Part shown: piece after piece, positions 1 to 7,366 of the stretch
Layout: each line of letters opens with the position of its first letter
Numbering within the stretch: the stretch's first letter is position 1
Source: Hyphomicrobiales bacterium
GTDB lineage: Bacteria; Pseudomonadota; Alphaproteobacteria; Rhizobiales; Xanthobacteraceae
Assembly (NCBI GenBank): GCA_021323775.1
Contig: JAJPKK010000330.1
Location: 1-33,671, forward strand
Reading direction: 5' to 3'
DNA length: 33,671 bases
Position numbers and translations under genes: made by a program
The notes under the pieces: generated by a model
What the model was told of the DNA's origin: nothing
What the model saw: the letters and a program-made list of their open reading frames with translations, nothing else
The model's database searches: none

Positions 1-332
1 AGGCGAGGGCGCGCCGCAAGTTCGCGGCGTTCGCCGCGCCGGCCGAAGTCGGGACCGGTCCCGGCCCAGGCTGGAGGCAGGCACGCCCGCGCGCCGGCCG
101 CCCCTGCGCAACGAGGCGAAAAATTGAAAATTCCCTGTTAAATTCCCTGTTCTGAGGGAATCTTCTCGCCGCTCACGCGGCTATCGGCAGCGAGACTTGA
201 TTTGGCACCATCGGTCTTCGGGAGGCTCAGCCGGGATCTGCCGCGCAGCAGCGCAGCCGCTACCCCGTCCACAAGTGCCGGAGGGACCGGGAGGCCATCA
301 CGGCGCGATCGAAAGCACAGGGAGGATTATTC
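1..332. other. Non-coding upstream region
   Basis: No convincing gene is visible before the first metallo-hydrolase. The first 120 bases are very GC-rich and the next 50 are AT-richer and contain a short repeat (annotated separately). A GGGAGG ribosome-binding site at about 320-325 serves the gene starting at 333. The left edge could hold the tail of a gene lying outside the window, but no frame is convincing. Confidence 0.5.
129..160. repeat. Short direct repeat with inverted partner
   Basis: AATTCCCTGTT occurs at 129-139 and again at 141-151. The second copy is followed by AGGGAA at 155-160, which pairs with TTCCCT at 143-148. It lies in an AT-rich island between GC-rich flanks. It could be a remnant end of a mobile element or a regulatory site for the downstream gene; I cannot assign it. 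Confidence 0.45.
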
Positions 333-1466
333 ATGCGCAAAACTTTATGGCTGACGGCCGTCGCCGGCCTGGCGCTGGCCGCCCAACCGGGGCCGGACAG
401 CGCTGCGGCGCAGTCGCGCACGACCCTCGACATTTATGTGGTCGATGTCGAAGGCGGGAACGCCACGCTCTTCGTGGCGCCGTCGGGCGAATCCTTGCTG
501 ATCGACACCGGGAATGTGGCGCCGGCCGCTGCCGTTCGCGATGTCGGGCGCATCATGGCGGCAGCCAGGGATGCGGGCCTGACCCGGATCGACAACCTGA
601 TCATCACCCATTGGCACGGCGATCACTACGGCGGCTTGGCGGAGCTCGCGAAACGCATTCCGATCCGGCATTTCATCGACCACGGCCCCAACGTCCAGCC
701 TAACCCGGACGTCGACGCGTTCCTCGCGAACGTCTATCCGAAACTCTACGCCAACGCGAAGCACACGGTCGCGAAGCCGGGCGACAAGATCGCAGTCGCG
801 GGTCTTGACGTGCAGGTGGTGACGTCGGCGGGCGAGACCATCAAGACGCCGTTGCCGGGTGCGGGCGGCGCGAACCCGTACTGCGCAAGCTTCAAGCCGG
901 GCGAAAACAATGCCGAGGATCCGATGTCGGTCGGCGTCTACATCACGTTCGGCAAGTTCCGCACGGCGCATCTTGGCGATCTCACCAAGAACAAGGAATT
1001 CGAGCTGATGTGCCCGAACAACCGCCTCGGCGGCGTCGACGTTTTTCTCGGCCTGCATCACGGCGTGAACACCTCGAACTCGGAAGTGATGATCCACGCC
1101 ACCCATCCGCGCGTTGCGATCATCAACAACGGCACCCGCAAAGGCGGCCAGCCGGATGTCATGCAGGTGCTGCATTCGTCGCCGGGCCTCGAGGACCTGT
1201 GGCAGATCCACTTCTCCCAGCTCAGCGGACAGGAATATACGGTGCCGGGGATGTTCATCGCCAACGGCACTGACCAGCCGCTTGCCGCCATGCCCGTGGC
1301 GCCCGTCGCCGCCCCCGGCCCCGGCGCGCCGCCGCCGCCCGCGCATGACGGGCCGGCCTATTGGATCAAAGTGTCGGCGCAACAGGATGGGACATTCACC
1401 GTCGCCAATGCGCGAAACGGCTTTGCGAAGACGTATACGCCCAACGGCAGGATGGGAACGAACTAG
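333..1466 (+). CDS. Exported ComEC-like MBL-fold metallo-hydrolase, copy 1
   Basis: A 377-residue protein with an N-terminal signal peptide (hydrophobic stretch to about residue 26, cleavage near AAAQ). The metallo-beta-lactamase signature HWHGDH lies at residues 93-98 (H93, H95, D97, H98) and should bind two metal ions. Later AHLGDLT and LHHGVNTS motifs match the second half of the fold as found in ComEC/Rec2-type hydrolases. The fold is followed by a Pro-rich linker (GAPPPP) and a short conserved tail containing YWIKVSAQ. The start has a GGGAGG site 7-8 bases upstream. The protein probably acts in the periplasm as a phosphodiesterase or other hydrolase; the substrate is unknown. A close paralogue follows in tandem at 1634-2776. 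Family assignment is firm and function open. Confidence 0.9.
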   Translation: MRKTLWLTAVAGLALAAQPGPDSAAAQSRTTLDIYVVDVEGGNATLFVAPSGESLLIDTGNVAPAAAVRDVGRIMAAARDAGLTRIDNLIITHWHGDHYGGLAELAKRIPIRHFIDHGPNVQPNPDVDAFLANVYPKLYANAKHTVAKPGDKIAVAGLDVQVVTSAGETIKTPLPGAGGANPYCASFKPGENNAEDPMSVGVYITFGKFRTAHLGDLTKNKEFELMCPNNRLGGVDVFLGLHHGVNTSNSEVMIHATHPRVAIINNGTRKGGQPDVMQVLHSSPGLEDLWQIHFSQLSGQEYTVPGMFIANGTDQPLAAMPVAPVAAPGPGAPPPPAHDGPAYWIKVSAQQDGTFTVANARNGFAKTYTPNGRMGTN

Positions 1467-1483
1467 CAGATCGATATTGCGTT

Positions 1484-1602
1484 CGCGGTTCGCAACCCGG
1501 ATTGAGGGCAGCGAAATCCCGAACGGGTGGTCCCGGATTTCGCGGAGTTTATCATCGGGCCGGCCGAAGGCGGGACCCGTTGGCTCATCCGGGCTACATT
1601 GA
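1484..1602. repeat. Dispersed intergenic repeat, copy A
   Basis: The stretch around 1510-1602 shares long near-identical blocks with 11143-11255: TCCCGGATTTCGCGGAGTTT, then CGGCCGAAGGC, GGACCCG, GGCTCA and TCCGGGCT in the same order. It sits between the two MBL genes. Repeats of this wording are typical intergenic elements in Bradyrhizobium-like genomes, as far as I recall. It may fold, since GGATTT-rich and TCCGGG parts pair partly, but no terminator T-tract is present. Confidence 0.65.
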
Positions 1603-1633
1603 TGCCATCCCGCGCAACCAGGGAGGAATCCAA

Positions 1634-2776
1634 ATGCAAGTGAGACTCCTAGCCACGGCCGCCACCTGTCTCATCGCACTGCTCGGTGCGGCGGAACTTG
1701 CCCCGGCCGCGGCCCAGACCAGGACGACGCTCGACATCTACGTCGTCGATGTGGAAGGCGGCAACGCCACGCTGTTCGTTTCACCTTCCGGCGAATCGGT
1801 GCTGATCGACACCGGGAACTTTGCGCCCGAGGCGGCGGTCCGCGACGCGGACCGCATCGCTGCGGCCGCCAAGGATGCGCGCCTCACACAGATCGACCAT
1901 CTGATCACCACGCATTGGCACGGAGATCATTTCGGCGGCATGGCGGAAGTCGCCAAACGCATTCCGATCCGCGAATACATCGACCACGGCCCCAACATTC
2001 AGCCGGCCGCGGCCTTCGATGAGTTTTTCGCCAAGACCTATCCGGCGCTTTACGGCGCCGCAAAGCACAGGGTCGTGAAGCCAGGCGATGCCGTCACGGT
2101 CGCCGGGCTCGACTGGCGTATCGTGACTGCAGCCGGAGCCGTTCAGAAGACATCACTTCCGGGCGGCGGCGCTGCAAATGCAGCCTGCGCAAGCTTCAAA
2201 CCGCAGGACCCTGATCCGACCGAGAACGCGCAATCGGTCGGCAGCATTGTTACGTTTGGCAAGTTCCGCGTTGCGCATCTCGGCGACCTCACCTGGAACA
2301 AGGAATTCGAACTGATGTGCCCGAACAATCCGATCGGAACGATCGACCTGTTCGTGGTCTCGCATCATGGGCTCGGGGTTTCGAATTCCCCTGCGCTGGT
2401 GCACGGCCTGCGTCCGCGCGTCGCCATCGTAAATAACGGTACGCGCAAAGGCGCGGTCCCGGCGACAATGAAGACGCTGTTTTCCTCGCCGGGTATCGAG
2501 GATGTCTGGCAGATCCATTTCTCCCAGCTCAGCGGACAGGAATACACGGTGCCGGGGATGTTCATCGCCAATGCCGCCGACGAGCCGCTGACGGCGATGC
2601 CCGTCCAGCCGATCGCCGCGCCGCCGCCCGGCCCCAACGCGCCGCCGCCGCCGGCGCATAACGGACCGGCCTATTGGATCAAGGTTTCGGCGCAGCCCGA
2701 CGGCACGTTCACGGTGACCAATGCGCGTAACGGCTTCGCCAAGACCTACGGGACGAACGGGCGAGGAACGAATTAG
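1634..2776 (+). CDS. Exported ComEC-like MBL-fold metallo-hydrolase, copy 2
   Basis: A 380-residue paralogue of the gene at 333-1466, in the same order of parts: signal peptide ending near PAAAQ, the HWHGDH metal-binding motif at residues 94-99, AHLGDLT, SHHGLGVSNS, a Pro-rich linker with PPPP, and the YWIKVSAQ tail. The open frame extends upstream to 1361, but the ATG at 1634 follows GGGAGGAATCCAA and begins a proper signal peptide, so it is chosen. Bases 1200-1264 and 2508-2572 differ at only about two sites, which points to recent duplication or gene conversion. The first gene's substrate-side sequences differ (GLHHGVNTS against SHHGLGVSN), so specificity may have diverged. It is probably periplasmic, with unknown substrate. 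Confidence 0.9.
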   Translation: MQVRLLATAATCLIALLGAAELAPAAAQTRTTLDIYVVDVEGGNATLFVSPSGESVLIDTGNFAPEAAVRDADRIAAAAKDARLTQIDHLITTHWHGDHFGGMAEVAKRIPIREYIDHGPNIQPAAAFDEFFAKTYPALYGAAKHRVVKPGDAVTVAGLDWRIVTAAGAVQKTSLPGGGAANAACASFKPQDPDPTENAQSVGSIVTFGKFRVAHLGDLTWNKEFELMCPNNPIGTIDLFVVSHHGLGVSNSPALVHGLRPRVAIVNNGTRKGAVPATMKTLFSSPGIEDVWQIHFSQLSGQEYTVPGMFIANAADEPLTAMPVQPIAAPPPGPNAPPPPAHNGPAYWIKVSAQPDGTFTVTNARNGFAKTYGTNGRGTN

Positions 2777-3165
2777 CCGCGCTTCGGCCAATCTCGCGAT
2801 GGCATCGCCGATTTTGGCGCAGCGAGGCGCCGCGGCTGGCGGAACTTTGGAGATATGTGGCAGCCTCTTGTCGATTTGCCGGCTCCGCTTCGCCGGAGGG
2901 GAATGCCTTGCGGCAAACACGGCGGCCCCCACGGCGTTGGTCGCGCGCCTGGCCGCCGGTTTGTCCACAGCCTCAACCTCATAGCTCGGCGACGGGACCT
3001 CTAGATCGTGTAGGCTTGGCGCCGGTCGGCCTCAAGCTTTGTGCCTCGGTCGGCCAGTCTCGCCAGCCATTATGTCGCCATTCAGATTCCATTTACCAAC
3101 ATAATTTCGCCTTTGCCGACGACCAACAATCCTCCGCAGTTCCAAACTGGTTTCCAAAGTTGCCG
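2777..3165. other. Intergenic stretch without a recognised gene
   Basis: Several open frames cross this stretch on both strands, but none has a recognisable domain, a plausible ribosome-binding site or natural amino-acid composition. The minus-strand frame covering 2153-2968 is mainly a shadow of the second MBL gene. A short GC hairpin (CCGGCTCCGCTTCGCCGG) lies near 2879-2897. Confidence 0.5.
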
Positions 3166-3384
3166 ATGGGGGATGCAGTGGCGGAGCATTTGGACTTCAC
3201 ACAAGAGGCAAACGGCTGTTTCCGTCTCGCAGAGTCCGAGACCCACGCGGAGGTGAGGACCCTTCTGATGGGGATGGGGTATGGGTGGCTCACGCTTGCA
3301 AATCGTCACAAAGCATCCGGCGGAGCCCATCACGAGCCGATCGACGAACCGACCGAAGAACCGGCCGACGAGCCGACGATATGA
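3166..3384 (+). CDS. Small hypothetical protein, possible remnant
   Basis: A 72-residue frame starting at ATG 3166. The first 45 residues look like real protein: EHLDFTQEANGCFRLAESET followed by EVRTLLMGMGYGWLTLANRH. This pattern (ECxRLA, then a helix ending in AWxxLA) resembles small helical hypothetical proteins common in Bradyrhizobium. The tail is acidic and repetitive (EPIDEPTEEPADEPTI). No good ribosome-binding site is seen and the frame is open further upstream to 2857, so the start is uncertain. It could be a decayed copy. No function can be given. Confidence 0.4.
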   Translation: MGDAVAEHLDFTQEANGCFRLAESETHAEVRTLLMGMGYGWLTLANRHKASGGAHHEPIDEPTEEPADEPTI

Positions 3385-3594
3385 TGTAGCGGAGCGCCGC
3401 TGCGCCTCTCGCTAATCCTTATTTCCGAATCACGGTCGGGCTTGTCCCGACCCCACGTCCTTGTGCTTTCCCTCTCTCGCTTCGCGGCGTACAGGGCAGC
3501 GAGGGGAAGATGTCGCTGCACGCGACATTCCCGGATCAAGTCCGGGGAGGGGCGCTTGGAAAGGCGATGCGACCCCGCCGGCACAAGGCCCCGT
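3385..3594. other. Intergenic repeat-like sequence
   Basis: No gene is seen. The segment contains CGGGCTTGTCCCGACC near 3436 and ATTCCCGGATCAAGTCCGGG near 3527-3546. Both are short self-complementary phrases typical of Bradyrhizobium-type intergenic repeats; the second resembles ATCCCGGATCAAGCC near 10100. Confidence 0.45.
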
Positions 3595-3801
3595 TAGTTT
3601 AATGCGAGCATCTTTGGTGGTTAAGCGCCAGTGTGCCTTGGCGCGGATGGCATTGCGGTCTTGCTGCCAGGCGGCGATTTCATCGATGAGGGTCTGTTTG
3701 TCGTGAATGCGGCGCTCGCGGCATTGGGCGGCCAGAACGCGGAAGCGTTCAACCCGCCGCCGCGCTTCGGCAGCCGGGAAAGCCTCATAAGTCCTACTGC
3801 G
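3595..3801 (-). pseudogene. IS630-family transposase C-terminal remnant
   Basis: Reading the minus strand from 3801 gives RTYEAFPAAEARR, then VLAAQCRERRIHDKQTLIDE, then AAWQQDRNAIRAKAHWRLTT and KDARIKL. This is the recognisable C-terminal end of IS630-type DDE transposases (family pattern: YEAFPAAEARR, CLDRRI, AAW-x-x-DRN, W-F-T-T-x-DAR-IKL). The usual HYTPKHGSWLN segment between the first two blocks is missing, stops lie just upstream (TGA at 3802-3804), and the terminal KRLYP-type end is replaced. It is therefore an internally deleted fragment and inactive. No inverted terminal repeats were identified. Confidence 0.7.
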
Positions 3802-3966
3802 TCAGAAGTCGTTGTGGAAGCGCCGTCAAATCGCCCGTTTGCCGATGTGCGTACCGCCGCCCGCAAGACTGCATCCACGCGATCAAGGCCGTTTCCAAGG
3901 CCGCCGACCGGACCTTTCTGGCGCAGTAGGGATAGAGTAACGCCTTGTTGTGAATGTTGAGATTGA

Positions 3967-4749
3967 CTAGACAAATTGAACCGCGATGCCGCCGAGCGGG
4001 CCAAAATCGCCATGCAGCGTGTCGCCCTTGCGGGCGAATACGACCCGGGTGAAGGAGCCGGCGAGCACGATATGGCCGGCCTCGAGCGGCACGCCATGCG
4101 CACCCAGCTTATTGGCAAGCCAGGCGACGCCCATGGCCGGATGGCCGAGCACCCCCGCGGCGACCCCGGTCTCCTCGATCTCGGAATTGCGATACATGAT
4201 GCCGCCGACCCAGCGCAGATCGACCTCCATCGGCCCGACTGGCCGCCCGCCCATCACGATGCCAGCAGCGGCACCATTATCAGCTACGGTATCGACGATC
4301 TTGCGAGGGTCCTGGATCCGCGCATCGACGATTTCGAGCGACGGGATGACATATTCGGTCGCGCGCAGCACGTCCGCAAGGCCAATGCCGGGGCCAGTGA
4401 GGCGCTTGCCGAGCACGAAGGCCAATTCGACCTCGACCCGCGGCAGGCAGAAATTCTCATGCGGCACCTTGGCGCCGTCGGGGATCATCATGGTGTCGAG
4501 CAGGTGGCCATAGTCCGGCTCGTCGATCTGAGAGGACCGCTGCATCGCCTTGGAGGTCAGGCCCACCTTGTGCCCGATCAACCTGGCGCCGGCTGCGATC
4601 TTGCGCTTCGCCACCTCGGTGGAGATGGCATAGGAATCTTCCAGCGTGAGATCCGGCCAGGTCTTGGAGAGCTGAACGGCCTGTTTACGCTCCTTCTCGG
4701 CCAGCATCAGAATGTCGGCGGCCTTTTTGCGGTCGGCGTCGGAAAGCAT
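3967..4749 (-). CDS. 2-keto-4-pentenoate / 2-oxo-hept-4-ene-dioate hydratase family
   Basis: A 260-residue protein of the MhpD/HpaH/DmpE family in the fumarylacetoacetase superfamily. These enzymes add water to 2-hydroxy-dienoates in meta-cleavage and homoprotocatechuate pathways and need a divalent metal. Expected metal-binding glutamates are present: E106 and E108 in RVEVELAF and E139 in PSLEIVDARI. Other conserved features are GHKVGLTS (59-66) and the C-terminal AGSFTRVVFARKGD. Length is typical. GGAGG precedes the ATG by about 6 bases. It lies downstream of higBA on the same strand and near the ubiD and ABC-transporter genes, suggesting a role in breakdown of an aromatic or unsaturated acid. 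HpaH and MhpD cannot be told apart from sequence reading alone. Confidence 0.88.
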   Translation of the reverse strand: MLSDADRKKAADILMLAEKERKQAVQLSKTWPDLTLEDSYAISTEVAKRKIAAGARLIGHKVGLTSKAMQRSSQIDEPDYGHLLDTMMIPDGAKVPHENFCLPRVEVELAFVLGKRLTGPGIGLADVLRATEYVIPSLEIVDARIQDPRKIVDTVADNGAAAGIVMGGRPVGPMEVDLRWVGGIMYRNSEIEETGVAAGVLGHPAMGVAWLANKLGAHGVPLEAGHIVLAGSFTRVVFARKGDTLHGDFGPLGGIAVQFV

Positions 4750-4852
4750 GGGCTTCCTCCGTGGATCGGGCCCGCATTGTTATTGCACGGGCTCGGCGTT
4801 GACAATGAAGCGCGGCAGCGAAGCAATTCAACCGCGGGCAGTATAGTGGCGG

Positions 4853-5173
4853 CTAAAATCGGCTGTGGGTTGAATCGCGCCTATGTTTGCTGTCTGTCAG
4901 CGTCGGCAACTTTTTCACCTGCTCGCCGACTTCCTGACGGGCGAGGCGAAGCTCGTACAGCGTTTGCAGGTTGAGCCAGAACTCCGCGGTGGTTCCGAAC
5001 CAATGGCCTAGTCGCAAGGCGGTGTCTGCCGTCACGCCACGTTCTCCATTAATGATCGCGGTAATGCGGTTCACCGGGACGTCGATCTGTCGAGCCAGTT
5101 CGGCAGCAGACATGCGAAGTTCGCTCAGTTCTAGAGCGAGGTGTTCGCCCGGGTGAATAGGTGTGCGTGCCAC
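4853..5173 (-). CDS. higA: HigA-family antitoxin (XRE/HTH)
   Basis: A 106-residue protein with the HigA signature: PIHPGEHLALEL at residues 5-16, then a Cro/C1-type helix-turn-helix (AAELARQIDVPVNRITAIIN, then GERGVTADTALRLGHWFG) and the EFWLNLQTLYEL tail. It should bind the HigB toxin and repress the shared promoter. The start chosen is GTG at 5173, preceded by AGGAGA; an ATG at 5218 in frame lacks the family match. It lies 59 bases downstream of the higB remnant. The antitoxin appears intact although its toxin partner is frameshifted. Confidence 0.88.
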   Translation of the reverse strand: MARTPIHPGEHLALELSELRMSAAELARQIDVPVNRITAIINGERGVTADTALRLGHWFGTTAEFWLNLQTLYELRLARQEVGEQVKKLPTLTDSKHRRDSTHSRF

Positions 5174-5232
5174 TTGTCTTCTCCTGCCTCTGATCGTCCC
5201 CGAGGCGCGGGATCCCATTGCGAGGTGCCCTC

Positions 5233-5516
5233 CTAATGATAATCGACGATTTCAACCTCAGTCGGGCCAGAAGACCCTCGGGCCATTCGAAGCAAATGCG
5301 CCATTGGTCATTGATGCGCATGCTGTATTGGCCTTGACGATCGCCTTTGAGCGCTTCCAACCGGTTACCAGGCAAGGCCGCAAGATCTTTCAGGCTCGCC
5401 GCTGCATCCAGTCGGTCAAGACGAATCTCAGCTTGTCTGGCAAAACCGGAAAATTCCCGGATCCGCTCGCCATTTGCGAAGCGTTTGGTCTTGCTATCTC
5501 GATAGCTGACGATCAT
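5233..5516 (-). pseudogene. higB: HigB toxin with one-base frameshift
   Basis: The frame starting at ATG 5516 encodes MIVSYRDSKTKRF, an EALKGDRQGQYSMRINDQWR core and ICFEWPEG, matching HigB/RelE-type mRNA-cleaving toxins. After EWPEG the reading frame is lost near 5270-5278. The expected ending GSSGPTEVEIVDYH-stop is present in the -1 frame and terminates at 5233. One missing G in a GAGGG run explains it. Without correction the protein would read on into higA to 5049 with an Arg-rich nonsense tail. The corrected protein would be 94 residues, normal for HigB. It could be a true inactivating mutation or a base-calling error in the G run. Confidence 0.8.
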
Positions 5517-5537
5517 CGGTTCGACATATACCGGCAA

Positions 5538-5552
5538 TTACGCTTTACGTAA
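5538..5552. promoter_or_regulatory. Candidate HigA operator
   Basis: TTACG-N5-CGTAA forms a perfect inverted repeat 22-36 bases upstream of the higB ATG. Its position and form fit the short palindromes bound by HigA-type repressors. It lies in the 145-base gap between higB and the divergently transcribed ubiD gene, so it could affect both. Assignment is by inference from position. Confidence 0.5.
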
Positions 5553-5661
5553 GCCATAAAATCGCCTTGACCCGCTCTCCTGGCACGACCTAGCACCAGC
5601 ATTTGCGCGGCCAGCTGATTGCAGTACAGTCACGCGAAAACGAGGAACCCCAGGGCCACGC

Positions 5662-7242
5662 ATGAATGTAATCGAGAAACGCCTGTCGAGCGTGCGCGCC
5701 GCGACCCTTGAGCTCGATCGCTTCCGCCTGCGCTGCTTCATCGACAGCCTTGCCGGAACCGACGAACTGGAACGGCGCGACGCACCGGTCGATCTTGCCG
5801 ATGTCGCCAAGGTTCTCGACGGCAATCCGCGCGCCGTGCACTTTCTTGCCGCCGGGCCTGAGCGTCAGGAACTGGTCGGCAACGTGATGTCGAGCCGGTC
5901 CCGCATCGCCCGCGCCTTTGGGGTTGCGACGGAACGGCTGACAGCCGAGATTGGACGGCGGCTCGCCAACGCCCCGCAGATCGTTGAGATCGGCCGGACG
6001 GAAGCGCCCGTCCAGGAGGTCGTGCTCACCGGTGCGGCGGCGGATCTCACCATGCTCCCGGTGCACCTCCAGCACGGCCTCGATGGCGCTCCCTACATTT
6101 CGGCGTCAATCGACTACGCGCTCGATTCCAGGACAGGCTGGACCAATGTGGGCATCCGGCGCCTGATGCTGCGCGGCTGCCGGGAGACGGGCGTCGATCT
6201 GGTGTCGCCGAGCGACCTGCGCGCGCTCTACGAGGCCAGCGCCGCCGCCGGCAAGCCGCTGCCGGTGAGTTTCGTGGTCGGCGCTCACCCGGCCGATCAT
6301 GTCGCCGCCGTGATGCGCATGCCGGTCGACGAACTTGGCATCGTGGCGTCTCTGCGCGACGGCCCGCTCGCCGTGGTCAAATGCGTCACCAACGATATCC
6401 GCGTCCCGGCCGACGCTGAGATGGTGCTGGAAGGCTATTTCGACGTCCGCGGGCACGTCGAAGCTGAGGGCCCCTACGGCGAGTTCCTCGGTTACTACGG
6501 CGCAGTCAAGCGCAACCCTGTCTTCCATCTTACCGCCATCACGCGCCGGCGCGACGCCCTGTTCCAGACCGCGACGATCGGAGGCCGCGCCATGAGCCGC
6601 ACCGACACCGCGGTGCTGACCGCAGTGCGCACCGAGGTCGTGATCTGGAAAGCGCTTGAAATCGCGGTGCGCGAGCCGGTCGCGGTCTACGCCACCGCTT
6701 CGAGCGGCGGCAACTTCAATGTCCGGGTGGCGCTGCGCCAGCGGGTGCCCGGCGAAGCGCGCAACGCCATTGCGGCCTGCATGAGCGCGCTCGTCAACGT
6801 GAAGAACGTGTTCGTGGTCGATCCCGATATCGACGTCACGTCGGACGAGCAAATGGACTGGGCGATGGCGACGCGGTTCCAGCCCGACCGCGATCTCATC
6901 GTATTGTCCGGCATGCGCACGCTGCCGCTCGATCCCTCCGTCACGAGCGGCCGGGTCGGCGCCAAAGCGGGCTTTGACCTCACCTGGCCGTTCGGCACCG
7001 CCAACCGCCTTGAGACCCGCGTGCCCGAGCCGCCGCGCTTTGCGGGCGCGCGCTTCACCTCGATCGAGGCGGCGCTTCGCCACGGACCGAAATATTTCGA
7101 AGAACTCATGGCCGCGTTGGGCAGCCGCGACGGCCGCGAGATCGTGCGCGAGCTGGAAGCCCTGCGAACTCGCGTTGCGTTGAATCGCGACGAGGAGGGA
7201 CGCTATGTTATTACGCCGGCTGTGAGGGATAAGGCTCGATGA
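5662..7242 (+). CDS. UbiD-family prenylated-FMN-dependent decarboxylase
   Basis: A 526-residue UbiD-family (de)carboxylase. The family removes or adds CO2 on aromatic and alpha,beta-unsaturated acids with prenylated FMN made by UbiX. Recognisable features: YISASIDYAL with TNVGIRR (about 145-172), the core EAEGPYGEFLGYYG (about 269-282) containing the conserved E-x5-E pair, then VKNVFVVDPDIDV and SDEQMDWAMATRFQPDRD. Length is typical. The start is the ATG at 5662 after a weak AGGG. No ubiX gene is in the window. A complete ABC importer follows on the same strand after 124 bases, suggesting the importer supplies its substrate or a precursor. It is a catabolic-type homologue rather than clearly the ubiquinone-pathway enzyme. 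Confidence 0.9.
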   Translation: MNVIEKRLSSVRAATLELDRFRLRCFIDSLAGTDELERRDAPVDLADVAKVLDGNPRAVHFLAAGPERQELVGNVMSSRSRIARAFGVATERLTAEIGRRLANAPQIVEIGRTEAPVQEVVLTGAAADLTMLPVHLQHGLDGAPYISASIDYALDSRTGWTNVGIRRLMLRGCRETGVDLVSPSDLRALYEASAAAGKPLPVSFVVGAHPADHVAAVMRMPVDELGIVASLRDGPLAVVKCVTNDIRVPADAEMVLEGYFDVRGHVEAEGPYGEFLGYYGAVKRNPVFHLTAITRRRDALFQTATIGGRAMSRTDTAVLTAVRTEVVIWKALEIAVREPVAVYATASSGGNFNVRVALRQRVPGEARNAIAACMSALVNVKNVFVVDPDIDVTSDEQMDWAMATRFQPDRDLIVLSGMRTLPLDPSVTSGRVGAKAGFDLTWPFGTANRLETRVPEPPRFAGARFTSIEAALRHGPKYFEELMAALGSRDGREIVRELEALRTRVALNRDEEGRYVITPAVRDKAR

Positions 7243-7263
7243 GAAATGACCGCGAGGTTCTGT

Positions 7264-7290
7264 CCCCTCCCCCCGCAAGCAGGGGAGGGG
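7264..7290. repeat. Inverted repeat between ubiD and binding-protein gene
   Basis: CCCCTCCCC at 7264-7272 pairs perfectly with GGGGAGGGG at 7282-7290 around a 9-base loop. There is no T-tract, so intrinsic termination is doubtful. The wording is common as an intergenic palindrome in related genomes. Confidence 0.6.
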
Positions 7291-7366
7291 CCGTTTGCTG
7301 CGCGGTCTCGCAAGCCAATGCAAGCGATCCGTTAGCTGCATCGCCAAAGCCGAGTAGGGAGGAAAC

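Noticed and set aside
345-1382. Minus-strand open frame of 345 codons
   Set aside because: Complement of the first MBL gene; composition is Arg-rich and featureless.
4777-4805. Possible -35/-10 pair before the hydratase (TTGTCA and TAACAA, minus strand)
   Set aside because: The -10 match is poor, and a perfect TTGACA overlaps on the other strand, so the direction cannot be decided.
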